A stretch of DNA of 64,000 bases from Tabrizicola piscis (GCF_003940805.1 NZ_CP034328.1:4125113-4189112); one strand, 5' to 3'; counted from the first letter of the stretch, positions 1 to 9,571 are shown. Made by a program: numbers and translations. The notes: generated by a model from the sequence alone, not told the origin.

Positions 1-67
1 CGCGCAGGAAACAGTGGCAATACACCATTAACGTTTTGCGGAAATGCATTATGTGAATGGGAATCGA

Positions 68-1258
68 ATGCGAATTTGTGCCTTCTCGCGGATCATGGGA
101 GAGCATCGTCCCCATTACCCGTCGCTGATCTCGATCCTGTCGCCGATGTTCCGCGAATTGGGGCATGAGGTGACGGTTCTGACCACGGTGATGCCGGATG
201 GCGCGTCGGGGGTCCGGCAGGAAGGCATTGCCGAGGTTCACTATCTGGCCGGAACGAAGGCTGACCGGCTGGATGCGGCGTTCTATGCGGCCAGTGCGCG
301 GGCCTTTGATGCGTTGCACGCAAAGCGCCCGTTTGACTTGACCTTCGGGCGGGGAAAGTCGGTATGGGGCTTTGTCAGCCAAAGCGCCAACGCGGCGCGG
401 GTGCCGCTGGTGCTGCATGAGGGGACCTATCCCAAGTGGCTTCACAAGATTGAAACGCGGTTCGGGCCGCTGGCCCCTGCGGTGGCGCGCGCCTTGGCCC
501 CGGCCTTTGCGCTGAAGAACGGCGAAACGCGGGCGTGCAAGCAGGCGGCGGCACGGGTGGTGTGCAACTCCTCTGCGCTGGCCGAGGCCGAAAAGCTGGC
601 GGTCTGGTGGCAGCCGCCGCGCGCGGTTCCGCTGGAATATGGCTTTGACACCACGCCCTACCGGGTGGAACCGCCCCCCGCCGGCCAGCCGCCCCGGTTG
701 ATCTTCGTCGGGCGGCTGACATGGGACAAGGGCATCTTGCCGATGATCGACGTCCTGGCGCAGCTTAAGAATCGGACGGCGACGCTTGAAGCGATTGGCC
801 CCGCATCCCCCGCGATCCAGCAGCGCCTGCTCAACCATGCGCAGCAGGCGGGGGTGGCGGACCGCTATTCCCTGCCCGGGCCGGTCAGGAATGATGAGCT
901 GCCGGATCACCTGGCCGGGGCGTCGGTGTTCCTGTTCCCCTCCACCCATGGTGAGGGGTTGCCGAAATCGGTGCTGGAGGCGATGGCGGCGGGTTTGCCA
1001 GTGGTGGCCTACCGGACGAAGGTGCTGGAAGAGGTTGTGGATGACGGCGTGACCGGGTTTCTGGTGCCGATCCGGTCGGCCAAAGCGATGGCAGAGCGGG
1101 TGGACCAGCTGTTGGCCGACCCGGCGCTGCGGGCCCGGATGGGGGCAGCGGCCCGGCAAAAGCTGGAAACCAAGTTCCGGCCCGAGGTGATCAACGCCCG
1201 TTGGCGCGTCCTGCTGGATGAGGTTGTGGCCGAAGCCGCCTCACGGCCATCGCGCTAA
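68..1258 (+). CDS. Family 4 glycosyltransferase
   Basis: Predicted GT-B fold glycosyltransferase that would move a sugar from a nucleotide-sugar donor to a glycan or lipid acceptor at the cytoplasmic side of the membrane; donor and acceptor cannot be read from sequence. The N-terminal domain carries the GHEVTVLTT strand. The C-terminal domain has LIFVGRLTWDKG near residue 211 and the E-x7-E signature in EGLPKSVLEAMAAG near residue 296, typical of GT4. I start it at MRICAFSR; an in-frame ATG at 44 would add eight residues and the ribosome-binding sites do not decide. The next gene begins one base after the stop, so co-transcription is likely. The real upstream neighbour lies outside the window. 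Confidence 0.85.
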   Translation: MRICAFSRIMGEHRPHYPSLISILSPMFRELGHEVTVLTTVMPDGASGVRQEGIAEVHYLAGTKADRLDAAFYAASARAFDALHAKRPFDLTFGRGKSVWGFVSQSANAARVPLVLHEGTYPKWLHKIETRFGPLAPAVARALAPAFALKNGETRACKQAAARVVCNSSALAEAEKLAVWWQPPRAVPLEYGFDTTPYRVEPPPAGQPPRLIFVGRLTWDKGILPMIDVLAQLKNRTATLEAIGPASPAIQQRLLNHAQQAGVADRYSLPGPVRNDELPDHLAGASVFLFPSTHGEGLPKSVLEAMAAGLPVVAYRTKVLEEVVDDGVTGFLVPIRSAKAMAERVDQLLADPALRARMGAAARQKLETKFRPEVINARWRVLLDEVVAEAASRPSR

Positions 1259-1259
1259 G

Positions 1260-2165
1260 ATGGATTGGGACGACCTGCGCATCTTTCTGGCCGTGGCGCG
1301 GACGGAAAGCCTGTCAGCGGCGGGCAAGCGGTTGAAGATCGACCCGGCCACCGTGGGCCGCCGCATCGCCCGGCTGGAAGAGGCGATCGGCGCGCATCTG
1401 TTTGCAAGGTCGCCCCAAGGCTACGCCATGACCGAGGCTGGGACCCGCCTGATCCCCCATGCCGAAGCCGCCGAACGGGCCACGCTCGGCGCGGTGGAAA
1501 GTCTTTCGGGCCCCGGCGGCCTGACGGGCCAGATCCGCCTTGGCGCGCCCGATGGCTGTGCGAACTATCTTCTGCCGCAAGTGCTGGCCCGGATCTGCGA
1601 TGCCAATCCGGGGCTGGAAGTACAGATCGTCGCCCTGCCGCGGGTCTTCAACCTGTCCAAGCGCGAGGCGGACATGGCCATCGCCGTCAGCCGACCGGAG
1701 GCAGGGCGGCTGACCGTGCAAAAGCTGACCGACTACCACCTGCACCTTGCCGCCAGCCGCAGCTTTCTGGCGGCCCACCCCGTGCAAGGCCCGGAAGATC
1801 TGCGGCACCACCGCTTTGTCGGCTATATCCCCGACATGATCTTTGACAAGGAACTGGATTATCTTTCCGAAATCGGGGCCGGGCCGGCCGCGTTGACCTC
1901 GAACTCGGTCTCGGTGCAGCTGAACTGGCTGCGGCATGGGGCAGGGATCGGCGTTGTGCATGACTTTGCGCTGCCCTCTGCGCCGGATCTGGTGCGGATC
2001 ATCCCCGACCGGGTGCATCTGACCCGCGCCTTCTGGTTGATCCGGCATGAAGGCGACAGCCGCCTCGTGCGGTTGAACCGCTTTGCCGACCAGCTGACCC
2101 GCGAAGTCCGGTCCGAGATGGCGCGCCTTGAGGCCGCCGTGGCCGCTTCTGAACTGCGTGCTTGA
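1260..2165 (+). CDS. LysR-family transcriptional regulator
   Basis: 301-residue LysR-type regulator. The first 60 residues form the winged helix-turn-helix (LSAAGKRLKIDPATVGRRIA), followed by a linker helix and a periplasmic-binding-protein-like effector domain from about residue 90. The ATG at 1260 gives the family's usual MDWDDLRIF opening and sits one base after the glycosyltransferase stop. The regulon is unknown; LysR proteins usually act on a divergent neighbour, but here the upstream gene is on the same strand, so a distant target or read-through regulation is possible. Confidence 0.9.
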   Translation: MDWDDLRIFLAVARTESLSAAGKRLKIDPATVGRRIARLEEAIGAHLFARSPQGYAMTEAGTRLIPHAEAAERATLGAVESLSGPGGLTGQIRLGAPDGCANYLLPQVLARICDANPGLEVQIVALPRVFNLSKREADMAIAVSRPEAGRLTVQKLTDYHLHLAASRSFLAAHPVQGPEDLRHHRFVGYIPDMIFDKELDYLSEIGAGPAALTSNSVSVQLNWLRHGAGIGVVHDFALPSAPDLVRIIPDRVHLTRAFWLIRHEGDSRLVRLNRFADQLTREVRSEMARLEAAVAASELRA

Positions 2166-2220
2166 CAGAATCCCGTACCAGTCCGACCCTTGCCCTCCGG
2201 TCAGGAGGAGGGGCCGCCCC

Positions 2221-2655
2221 ATGCTCGTGCAACAAATCCTCAAATCCAAGGGCGATGACGGTGTCGTCACGGTTCCGCCCGGAACGACGGTGACCAAGGC
2301 GGCCGAACTGCTGTCGTCCCGGCGGATCGGGGCGGTGATCGTGTCGCCCGATGGCAAGCGCGTGGCGGGCATCCTGTCCGAACGTGACATCGTGCGGGAA
2401 CTGGGCCGCCGGGGCATTTCCTGCCTCACCGACACGGTCGATGCGCTGATGACCGCAAAGATCGTCGGCTGCACCCGCAATGAAAGCACGGATGAAGTGC
2501 TGGGCCGCATGACCGAGGGCCGTTTCCGCCACATGCCGGTGATGGAGGGCGACGAAATGGTGGGCCTCATCTCCATCGGGGATGTGGTGAAGGCCCGGAT
2601 GATGGAACTGGCGGCCGAGAAGGACGCGCTGGAAGGGATGATCAAGGGCTTCTGA
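2221..2655 (+). CDS. CBS-pair domain protein
   Basis: 144-residue stand-alone tandem CBS protein. The first CBS motif covers about residues 8-60 (GTTVTKAAELLSSRRIGAVI) and the second about 73-130 (STDEVLGRMTEGRFRHMPVM). Such proteins bind adenine nucleotides and sense energy charge or regulate partner enzymes; no partner is evident here. The start at 2221 follows a purine-rich AGGAGG at 2205-2210. The C-terminus ends with a short charged helix. Confidence 0.88.
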   Translation: MLVQQILKSKGDDGVVTVPPGTTVTKAAELLSSRRIGAVIVSPDGKRVAGILSERDIVRELGRRGISCLTDTVDALMTAKIVGCTRNESTDEVLGRMTEGRFRHMPVMEGDEMVGLISIGDVVKARMMELAAEKDALEGMIKGF

Positions 2656-2684
2656 CCCGCCGATTTCTTCCAAGGAATCGGACC

Positions 2685-2727
2685 GGAGCCTTCAAAGGCT
2701 CCGCTGCGGAGTTTTCGAAAACTCCGC
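2685..2727. repeat. Two adjacent perfect palindromes behind the CBS gene
   Basis: Arms GGAGCCTT/AAGGCTCC (2685-2702, 2-base gap) are followed after three bases by a 22-bp perfect palindrome at 2706-2727 (arms GCGGAGTTTTC and GAAAACTCCGC). They lie 30-72 bp after the CBS stop and about 90 bp before coaD. They may act as a transcript 3' end or processing hairpin. There is no T-tract, so this is not a classical intrinsic terminator. Confidence 0.7.
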
Positions 2728-2819
2728 TTCCCACGCCCGGCGTCGTGTGAAACTTTTGGCCTTGCAGGCGGGCGCGTGATCTTGTTGCTTGCCGTGTGTC
2801 AGCAGGGCGGGGGACAACC

Positions 2820-3311
2820 ATGCGCATCGGGCTTTATCCTGGGACCTTCGATCCGGTCACCCTTGGCCATGTCGACATCATCCAGCGCGCCATGGCGCTG
2901 GTCGATCGGTTGGTGATCGGTGTGGCGATCAACCGCGACAAGGGCCCCTTGTTCACCCTGGAAGAACGCGTCGCCATGGTCGAGGCGGAATGTGCTGCAA
3001 TCACGGCCAAGACCGGGGGCGAGATTGTCGTCCATCCGTTCGAGAACCTGCTGATCGACTGCGCCCGCGACGTAGGGGCCAGCATCATCATCCGCGGCCT
3101 GCGCGCCGTGGCGGATTTTGAATATGAATTCCAGATGGTTGGCATGAACCGGTCCCTCGATGCCAGCATCGAGACGGTGTTCATGATGGCCGATGCCCGG
3201 CGGCAGGCCATCGCGTCGAAACTGGTCAAGGAAATTGCCCGGCTCGGCGGTGACGTGTCGAAATTCGTCACACCGCCGGTTGTGCTGGCGTTGCAGGCCA
3301 AGTACGGCTGA
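2820..3311 (+). CDS. coaD: Pantetheine-phosphate adenylyltransferase
   Basis: Catalyses the fourth step of coenzyme A synthesis: 4'-phosphopantetheine plus ATP gives dephospho-CoA and pyrophosphate, in the cytosol. The 163-residue protein opens with the nucleotidyltransferase T/HxGH motif (YPGTFDPVTLGH) and has the conserved IIRGLRAVADFEYEFQM and SKLVKEIARLGGDV segments, with full family length. The start at 2820 follows the GGGGGA tract at about 2809-2814; upstream in-frame codons would add non-conserved residues. It appears monocistronic, with a hairpin nine bases after the stop. Confidence 0.97.
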   Translation: MRIGLYPGTFDPVTLGHVDIIQRAMALVDRLVIGVAINRDKGPLFTLEERVAMVEAECAAITAKTGGEIVVHPFENLLIDCARDVGASIIIRGLRAVADFEYEFQMVGMNRSLDASIETVFMMADARRQAIASKLVKEIARLGGDVSKFVTPPVVLALQAKYG

Positions 3312-3319
3312 CATGCAAA

Positions 3320-3337
3320 GGGGGCCGAATGGCCCCC
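3320..3337. terminator. Hairpin between coaD and the DUF1127 gene
   Basis: Perfect stem GGGGGCC / GGCCCCC with loop GAAT lies between two convergent genes. The T-tract is poor in either direction (three Ts on the minus strand), so efficiency is uncertain. It can serve both transcripts. Confidence 0.55.
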
Positions 3338-3364
3338 GGATCGTCGCACAGGATTTGGCTACCC

Positions 3365-3535
3365 TCAGGCGGCCTTGCCGTACACGGCTTCGCGGGCAAT
3401 GCGCTCTGCGTCGCCGGGATAGATGCCGATGTCCAGCGCCACGTCCAGCGGCAGGTTGGCAATCTCGTCCCGGGTGGAGCGATAGGCCGCATAATTGCGG
3501 GCGGCGGTTTTCAGCATGTCGAACACGGTAATCAT
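3365..3535 (-). CDS. DUF1127 small protein
   Basis: 56-residue protein of the DUF1127 (YjiS-like) group, starting MITVFDMLKTAARNYAAYRS and carrying the typical RDEIANLPLDVALDIGI core. DUF1127 proteins are small basic proteins; one in Rhodobacter sphaeroides (CcaF1) has been described as RNA-binding and is encoded just upstream of the CcsR small RNAs. No CcsR-like CUCCUCCC motif follows this gene. I chose the ATG at 3535 because AAAGGA lies 7-8 bases upstream; a GTG at 3553 would add six residues. Confidence 0.8.
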   Translation of the reverse strand: MITVFDMLKTAARNYAAYRSTRDEIANLPLDVALDIGIYPGDAERIAREAVYGKAA

Positions 3536-3667
3536 TTTATCGTCCTTTTTCACTGCGGGGGTCTGCTTGTCCTCCTCGCATGGTCAGTATGTAGGAAAGG
3601 CGTTAGCGCCAACAACGGCCAATGCTGCGCTGTGGCTATGCAGCGCTTGCATGGCTTGATCATGCAA

Positions 3668-3691
3668 AAAGGGCGCCCGAAGGCGCCCTTT
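3668..3691 (-). terminator. Intrinsic terminator of gap
   Basis: Ten-base perfect stem (AAAGGGCGCC / GGCGCCCTTT, loop CGAA). On the minus strand the stem is followed by a run of Ts, 20 bp after the gap stop codon. Confidence 0.88.
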
Positions 3692-3711
3692 CCGATGCGA
3701 TTTCAGTGGGT

Positions 3712-4713
3712 TCAGATGAGCTTGCCCATGGCGACAGCCGTGTCAGCCATGCGATTGGAGAAGCCCCATTCATTGTCATACCAGCTGAGGATCGACACGA
3801 AGGTCCCGTCCATCACCTTGGTCTGGTCCATGTGGAACACCGAAGAATGTGGATCGTGGTTGAAGTCCGAGCTGACCAGCTTTTCCTCGGTATAGCCCAG
3901 AATGCCCTTCAGCCGTCCATCCGCCGCGGCCTTGATGGCGGCGTTGATCTCTTCCACCGTGGTTGCCCGCTTGGCGATGAACTTCAGGTCCACGACCGAT
4001 ACGTTCGGCGTCGGCACGCGGATCGACATGCCGTCCATCTTGCCCTTCAGCTCGGGAAGGACCAGACCCACGGCCTTTGCCGCCCCGGTCGAGGTCGGGA
4101 TCATCGACAGCGCCGCCGCGCGGGCGCGGTACAGGTCCTTGTGCATGGTGTCGAGTGTGGGCTGGTCGCCCGTATAGCTGTGGATGGTCGTCATCATCCC
4201 CTTTTCGATGCCGATGGCGTCGTGCAGCACCTTGGCCACCGGAACCAGACAGTTCGTCGTGCAGGATGCGTTCGACACGACGATGTCGTCCTTGGTCAGC
4301 GTGTGGTCATTCACGCCATAGACGATGGTCTTGTCCGCGCCGTCGCCCGGGGCGCTGATCAGCACCCGCTTTGACCCGTTTTCCAGATGCGCCTGGCACT
4401 TTTCCTTCGAGGTGAAGATGCCGGTACATTCCATCACGATGTCGACATCCGACCACGGCAGATCGGCCGGGTTCCGCAGCGCCGTGACCAGCATGTGGCC
4501 GCGGCCGACGTCGATCCAGTCTGCCCCCGTGGTCACCGTGGCCGGGAACTTCCCGTGGACCGAATCGTAGCGCAACAGATGCGCGTTGGTTTCAACCGGA
4601 CCAAGGTCGTTGATCGCCACGACCTCGATGTCGGTGCGCCCTGATTCCACGATTGCCCGCAGCACGTTGCGGCCAATGCGACCGAACCCGTTGATGGCGA
4701 CTTTGACCGTCAT
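3712..4713 (-). CDS. gap: Glyceraldehyde-3-phosphate dehydrogenase, type I
   Basis: NAD(P)-dependent glycolytic and gluconeogenic enzyme that interconverts glyceraldehyde 3-phosphate and 1,3-bisphosphoglycerate. The 333-residue protein begins with the Rossmann motif [17 protein letters not shown], has the catalytic cysteine in [12 protein letters not shown] (about residue 152) and the conserved SYTGDQ and [13 protein letters not shown] blocks. Length and motifs are complete. A strong terminator follows. Transketolase is encoded 3 kb away on the same strand, but not in the same operon. Confidence 0.98.
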   Translation of the reverse strand: MTVKVAINGFGRIGRNVLRAIVESGRTDIEVVAINDLGPVETNAHLLRYDSVHGKFPATVTTGADWIDVGRGHMLVTALRNPADLPWSDVDIVMECTGIFTSKEKCQAHLENGSKRVLISAPGDGADKTIVYGVNDHTLTKDDIVVSNASCTTNCLVPVAKVLHDAIGIEKGMMTTIHSYTGDQPTLDTMHKDLYRARAAALSMIPTSTGAAKAVGLVLPELKGKMDGMSIRVPTPNVSVVDLKFIAKRATTVEEINAAIKAAADGRLKGILGYTEEKLVSSDFNHDPHSSVFHMDQTKVMDGTFVSILSWYDNEWGFSNRMADTAVAMGKLI

Positions 4714-4801
4714 GATCTTCCCTCCGTCCGGATGCGACTCACGTCGCTGTTAGCGGTAACATCCATCTATGCCCGCCGATTGCAACCACAGTTTGACGCG
4801 G

Positions 4802-4945
4802 TCAGCGCCAGAATGCCACCCATTCCACCAGCCGCAGGAACTTGCGCGTCAGAAAGGTGAGGGCGGCGCCGTCATTGGCCAGCAAATCAAGGCCGATGGC
4901 GGCGACCAGCAGAAGGCCAAGGAATAAGGCGATGGTGTTTGTCAT
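4802..4945 (-). CDS. Small single-pass membrane protein (47 aa)
   Basis: 47-residue reading frame starting MTNTIALFLGLLLVAAIGLDL and ending in KFLRLVEWVAFWR. It has one hydrophobic helix (about residues 4-20) and a basic, aromatic tail. It lies 88 bp upstream of gap on the same strand, an arrangement I associate with Rhodobacteraceae genomes, where such a short protein often precedes gap. Function unknown. The match to membrane-protein composition is the main support. Confidence 0.6.
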   Translation of the reverse strand: MTNTIALFLGLLLVAAIGLDLLANDGAALTFLTRKFLRLVEWVAFWR

Positions 4946-5068
4946 GGCCGCCTTGTCGTTTGACTGCTGCACGTGGTCTATACGGCAATTCTGAAGCTGG
5001 CGTGAAGGGGGGCTATTCCACCACCATCGCAACGCGCTAGATGGACCCGAACAAGAACGGAGATTGGC

Positions 5069-6043
5069 ATGAGCGGACTTCTCGCCCTTCTGGATGATGT
5101 GGCTGCCATCGCCAAGGTGGCCGCAGCCTCGGTTGACGATATCGCAGCCGCTGCGGGCAAGGCCGGGATGAAGGCGGCGGGGGTGGTGATCGACGATGCC
5201 GCGGTCACGCCAAAGTATGTGCACGGCTTTTCGGCCGACCGCGAATTGCCGATCATCTGGCACATCGCGCAAGGATCGCTGCGTAACAAGATTGTCGTCC
5301 TCCTTCCCGCATTGCTGGCGTTGGACCATTTCCTGCCGCAGGCCATCACGCCGCTGCTGATGCTGGGTGGCGCCTATCTGTGCTTTGAAGGGGCGGAAAA
5401 GGTGGTGCACGCCTTTGCCCCGCACGCCGACCATGCGGTCGAGGCGGATTTTGACACCAAGGATCCGACCCATCTGGAAGAGGAAAAGGTGGCAGGGGCC
5501 ATCAAGACCGACTTCATCCTGTCGGCCGAGATCATGACCATCGCGCTTGCCACCATCGAAAGCCCCAGCTTCTGGATGCAGGCGATCACACTTGCGGTGG
5601 TCGGGGCCTTCATCACCGCGCTGGTCTACGGCGCAGTCGCGCTGATCGTGAAGATGGATGACTTGGGCCTGCATCTTGCCGCCACCGGGCGCACCTCCGG
5701 GGGCAGGGCCTTCGGACGGGGGCTGGTGCTGGCGATGCCAAAGCTCATGGCGTTCCTGTCCACGGTGGGGACGGCGGCGATGCTGTGGGTTGGCGGCAAC
5801 ATCGTGCTGCACGGGCTTGAGGTGACGCATCTCTGGGCCTGGCCCTATGACACGATCCACCACATCGCCGATATCGCCGCCGCAGCCGTTCCGGCGGCGC
5901 AGGGCTTTGTGGCTTGGGTGGTCACGGCCACGTTGGACGGTATCTTCGGGCTGATCCTTGGCACGCTTCTGATCCCGCTGGCCACGCGGGTCATCGGCCC
6001 GGCCATCGCCGCCGTCTGGCCGAAGAAGAAGCGCGCCGCATGA
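5069..6043 (+). CDS. DUF808 family inner-membrane protein
   Basis: 324-residue polytopic membrane protein of the DUF808 (YedI-like) family. It opens with the diagnostic MSGLLALLDDVAAIAKVAAASVDD and has VTPKYVHGF and RELPIIWHIAQGSLRNK near residues 55-80, followed by about six to eight hydrophobic segments and a basic C-terminus (KKKRAA). No biochemical function is established for the family. The next gene overlaps the stop codon by four bases, so translation is coupled with the DoxX-like protein. Confidence 0.88.
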   Translation: MSGLLALLDDVAAIAKVAAASVDDIAAAAGKAGMKAAGVVIDDAAVTPKYVHGFSADRELPIIWHIAQGSLRNKIVVLLPALLALDHFLPQAITPLLMLGGAYLCFEGAEKVVHAFAPHADHAVEADFDTKDPTHLEEEKVAGAIKTDFILSAEIMTIALATIESPSFWMQAITLAVVGAFITALVYGAVALIVKMDDLGLHLAATGRTSGGRAFGRGLVLAMPKLMAFLSTVGTAAMLWVGGNIVLHGLEVTHLWAWPYDTIHHIADIAAAAVPAAQGFVAWVVTATLDGIFGLILGTLLIPLATRVIGPAIAAVWPKKKRAA

Positions 6044-6414
6044 CCCCTGCCTGGGGCGACCTTGCCACGCTGGTCGGTCGCATCCTGCTTGCGGCGCTGT
6101 TTCTGGGCGGGGCCGCGCAAAAGGCCATCGACCCCAGCGCGGTTGAGGCGCTGTTGGCCATTCGCGGCTTGCCAACCGCCCTTGTCTGGCCTGCGCTGGC
6201 CTTCAACCTGCTGGCGGGTCTTGCGCTGGTCCTTGGGGTGGCCGTACGGACCGTTGCCCTTGCCCTGGCGGGCTATTGCGCAGTGACCAGCCTCTTTCAC
6301 TGGATCCCCGGCGATCCGTGGCAGATGTCGATCTTCGTCAAGAACTGGGCCATCGCCGGCGGCTGCCTGATCCTTGCTGCGCATGGGGCAGGGCGCTACG
6401 CCCTGCGCCCCTGA
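6040..6414 (+). CDS. DoxX-like membrane protein
   Basis: 124-residue four-helix membrane protein of the DoxX/SURF4-like group: LVGRILLAALFLGGAAQKAIDP, then helices around residues 45-65, 67-85 and 102-115. Members occur in redox and detoxification contexts but the role here is unknown. The ATG overlaps the DUF808 stop (ATGA), indicating a two-gene operon. It converges on the HPP gene, with only four bases between the stops. Confidence 0.78.
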   Translation: MTPAWGDLATLVGRILLAALFLGGAAQKAIDPSAVEALLAIRGLPTALVWPALAFNLLAGLALVLGVAVRTVALALAGYCAVTSLFHWIPGDPWQMSIFVKNWAIAGGCLILAAHGAGRYALRP

Positions 6415-6418
6415 CCCC

Positions 6419-7459
6419 TCACCCGCCCGCCAACCGACGCGCCAGCGCCGAGACAAGATCGGTCCGCGTCACGATGCCAACCAGCCGGTCATCCTGCACG
6501 ACAGGCACCGCCTCGGTCCCGCCATCGGACAGGATCGGCAGCAGGGCCCCCACCGGCGTCTCCGCGCGGACAAGCGGCACATCGGTCTGCATCATCTCGG
6601 CAGCGGTCATTGTGTCGGCGCGGCGGATCACGTCGATCTGAAAGATCACACCGGCCAAACGGTCCCCGTCGACCACGGGCAGGGACGTGAAACCATGGCT
6701 GCGGAACAGCTCCGCCACTTCAGCCAAGGGAGTATCAAGCCCGACGGTCACCAGATCGCGCGACATGATATCTGCCGCGCTGATCCCCTCCAGCCGCCGC
6801 GCGGCGGCAGCCTCTTCCACCGCGCCGACCAGACGGGCAAGGTCGGCCACCCCAAGGTTGGCCGACTGGCGGTAGTCCTCCAGAATCGCCTGCAGCCCTG
6901 CCGGGTCAACGCCAATCCGCGCCTGCGGGGTGGGGTCGGTCGTGCCATGGGGGCCGGGGCCATCGGGCTGGCGGAACGGATAGGCCCGTCCCGCCGCCCT
7001 GTTCCACAGCACCCCTGCCAGCATCAGGACCGCAGACCCCAGCACCACGCTGCCCAGCGTCACGGCCCAGCCTTCCGTTGTGCCAAGGGCCACCAGCAGT
7101 GCCACGGCCCCGCCTGGCGGGTGCAGCGCCCGCAAGGCCAGCATGGCGATGATGGCAAGGCCCACGGCCACCGGCATCACCCAAGGTGCCGCAGGCAGCA
7201 CTGCGACGACAGCCAGCGCCACAAGGGCCGAGACGCCATTGCCCACCACCACCGACCACGGCTGCGCCAAGGGGCTGTTCGGCACCGCAAAGACCAGCAC
7301 CGCCGACGCCCCGAAGGGCGCGATCAGCCAGCCAAGCGACAGACCCCGCAAGGCCAGCCCCGCCAGCAAAAGCCCGGTCATCGCACCAATCCCGGCCCGG
7401 GCCAGATCAATGCCCTTCGGCCCCGCCATTGCTGGACCGTATGCCCGCCATCCTGCCAT
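6419..7459 (-). CDS. HPP family membrane protein with C-terminal CBS pair
   Basis: 346-residue protein. The N-terminal half (about residues 15-170) has four to five transmembrane helices with the HPP signature (LIAPFGASAVLVF, ALRALHPPGGAVAL). The C-terminal half (about 225-345) is a tandem CBS pair (MSRDLVTVGLDTPLAEVAELF; VRAETPVGALLPILSDGG). HPP proteins have been linked to nitrite transport in plants and cyanobacteria; the CBS pair suggests control by nucleotide level. The start follows AGGGGGG. A terminator separates it from transketolase upstream. Confidence 0.9.
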   Translation of the reverse strand: MAGWRAYGPAMAGPKGIDLARAGIGAMTGLLLAGLALRGLSLGWLIAPFGASAVLVFAVPNSPLAQPWSVVVGNGVSALVALAVVAVLPAAPWVMPVAVGLAIIAMLALRALHPPGGAVALLVALGTTEGWAVTLGSVVLGSAVLMLAGVLWNRAAGRAYPFRQPDGPGPHGTTDPTPQARIGVDPAGLQAILEDYRQSANLGVADLARLVGAVEEAAAARRLEGISAADIMSRDLVTVGLDTPLAEVAELFRSHGFTSLPVVDGDRLAGVIFQIDVIRRADTMTAAEMMQTDVPLVRAETPVGALLPILSDGGTEAVPVVQDDRLVGIVTRTDLVSALARRLAGG

Positions 7460-7504
7460 GCGTGGTTCCCCCCTGCGGCAGGTTGACGGAAGCCGACGCC
7501 AATG

Positions 7505-7529
7505 AAAAGGCCGCCCAAACCGGGCGGCC
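7505..7529 (-). terminator. Intrinsic terminator of tkt
   Basis: Stem GGCCGCCC / GGGCGGCC (7509-7516 and 7522-7529) followed on the minus strand by four Ts (7505-7508). It begins 26 bp after the transketolase stop. Confidence 0.85.
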
Positions 7530-7555
7530 GCTCCGTTTTCGCCATGGGGCAGGGG

Positions 7556-9571
7556 TCAGAGCAGGGCTTTGACCTTGGCCACGGTGGCGTCGGCGGTGAT
7601 CCCGAACTCGGCATAAAGCCGCTCCATCGGGGCCGAGGCGCCGAAGGACGACATCCCCACGAAATCCGCTTTCGCCTCGCGCCCGCGCTCGCCCAGAAGC
7701 CAGCGGTCCCAGCCCTGACGGACGCCAGCCTCGATCGCCACCCGCACGGGCCCGGCAGGCAGCACACGCTTGCGCCATGCCTCGTCCTGCGCCGCGAACA
7801 GCTCCATCGACGGCATGGACACGACGCGGGTGCCGATCCCCTCCGCCTCAAGCGTTTCGCGGGCTTTCAAAGCGATTTCCACCTCGGACCCCGTCGCCAT
7901 CAGGATCACCTGACGCTTGCCGGTCGCTTCGGCCAGCACATAGCCGCCCTTGGCAACCATGTTCTGCGCCGTATGGGCCTTGCGGACCGCAGGCAGGTTC
8001 TGCCGCGACAAGGCCAGCACCGTGGGCCGGGTCTTTTCGGTCAGCGCAATTTCCCAAGCCTCGGCAACCTCCACCAGATCGGCGGGGCGGATGACCAGAG
8101 TATTGGGCGTGGCGCGCGAGATTGCCAGATGCTCAACGGGCTGGTGGGTTGGGCCGTCTTCGCCCAGCCCGATGCTGTCATGCGTCATCACATAGACGAC
8201 CGGAATACCCATCAGCGCCGACAGGCGCATCGACGGGCGGGCATAGTCGGTAAAGCACATGAAGGTGCCGCCATAGGGCCGCACGCCCCCGTGCAGCGCC
8301 ATGCCGTTCATCGCCGCAGCCATCCCGTGTTCGCGGATGCCGAAATAGACGTAGCGGCCCTTGCGATCTTCGGCGGTGAAAACACCCAGATCCGCCGTCT
8401 TGGTGTTGTTCGACCCGGTCAGGTCGGCCGAGCCACCGATGGTTTCCGGCAAGACCGGGTTCAAAGCCGCCAGCACCTTTTCCGACGAGGCGCGGGTTGC
8501 CAGCTTCGGCATGTCGGCCACGGCCTGCTTTTTCACCGCGCGCACGGTTGCCGCCAGCTTCGTCGGGGCCTCCAGCGCGAAGATGCGGGCGAATTCGGCC
8601 TGCTTGGCCGGGGACAGGGCGGCCATCCGCGCCTCCCACTCAGCCCGGGCCTTGGCGCCCTTGGCCCCCAGCGATTCCCACCAGCGCTTGATCTCTGCCG
8701 GCACTTCGAACGCGCCGCCGGTCCAGCCATAGCTGTCCTTGGCGGCTTGCAGCTGCGCCTTGTCGGTCAGCGCGCCATGGCCTTTCGACGTGTCCTGCGC
8801 GGCATGGCCCAGCGCGATATGCGTCTTGCAAGCCACCAGCGCCGGACGAGGAGATGCCTTCGCCGCCGTCAGCGCCCGGTCGATGTCCACCGGATCGTGG
8901 CCGTCACAGTCGAACACGTCCCAACCGCTGGCGGCAAAGCGCGCCTGCTGGTCCGTCACGTCGGACAGCGACACCTTGCCGTCGATGGTGATGCCGTTGT
9001 TGTCCCACAGCACGATCAGCCGCGACAGCTGCTGCTTGCCCGCCAGACCGATCGCCTCCTGGCTGACGCCCTCCATCAGGCAACCGTCGCCAGCGATGAC
9101 CCAGGTATAATGGTCCTGCACCTTGGCCCCCCAGCGGGCGCGCAGGGATTCTTCGGCCATCGCAAAGCCGACGGCATTGGCAATCCCTTGGCCCAAGGGC
9201 CCGGTCGTGGTTTCAACCCCGGCCACATGGCCATACTCCGGGTGCCCCGCCGTGATCGACCCCCACTGCCGGAAGGCCTTGATCTGGTCCAGCGTCATGT
9301 CGGCGTACCCGGTCAGGTACAGCACCGAATAGATCAGCATCGACCCATGGCCGGCGGAAAGGATGAACCGGTCGCGATCCGCCCAGCGTGGGGCCTTGGG
9401 GTCGAACTTCAGATGATTGGCAAACAGCACCGTCGCCACATCCGCCATGCCCATCGGCATGCCCGAGTGGCCGGAGTTCGCCGCCGCCACCGCATCCAGC
9501 GTCAGGGCGCGGATCGCGGTTGCCCGCATCCAATGGTCGGGGTGCGTCTGGCGAAGGGTCTGGATGTCCAC
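7556..9571 (-). CDS. tkt: Transketolase
   Basis: Thiamine-diphosphate enzyme of the pentose phosphate and Calvin cycles that transfers two-carbon ketol units between sugar phosphates. The 671-residue protein has the family order: the ThDP pyrophosphate domain ([16 protein letters not shown], then [13 protein letters not shown]), the pyrimidine domain ([19 protein letters not shown]) and the C-terminal domain ([10 protein letters not shown]). I start it at a GTG giving [22 protein letters not shown]; the family's N-terminus begins there and no nearby in-frame ATG precedes it. A 225-bp divergent spacer separates it from the coiled-coil gene. Confidence 0.96.
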   Translation of the reverse strand: MDIQTLRQTHPDHWMRATAIRALTLDAVAAANSGHSGMPMGMADVATVLFANHLKFDPKAPRWADRDRFILSAGHGSMLIYSVLYLTGYADMTLDQIKAFRQWGSITAGHPEYGHVAGVETTTGPLGQGIANAVGFAMAEESLRARWGAKVQDHYTWVIAGDGCLMEGVSQEAIGLAGKQQLSRLIVLWDNNGITIDGKVSLSDVTDQQARFAASGWDVFDCDGHDPVDIDRALTAAKASPRPALVACKTHIALGHAAQDTSKGHGALTDKAQLQAAKDSYGWTGGAFEVPAEIKRWWESLGAKGAKARAEWEARMAALSPAKQAEFARIFALEAPTKLAATVRAVKKQAVADMPKLATRASSEKVLAALNPVLPETIGGSADLTGSNNTKTADLGVFTAEDRKGRYVYFGIREHGMAAAMNGMALHGGVRPYGGTFMCFTDYARPSMRLSALMGIPVVYVMTHDSIGLGEDGPTHQPVEHLAISRATPNTLVIRPADLVEVAEAWEIALTEKTRPTVLALSRQNLPAVRKAHTAQNMVAKGGYVLAEATGKRQVILMATGSEVEIALKARETLEAEGIGTRVVSMPSMELFAAQDEAWRKRVLPAGPVRVAIEAGVRQGWDRWLLGERGREAKADFVGMSSFGASAPMERLYAEFGITADATVAKVKALL

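Noticed and set aside
3312..3364. CcsR-like RNA downstream of the DUF1127 gene
   Set aside because: Only a GGGGGCC hairpin is present; there is no CUCCUCCC motif or second hairpin.
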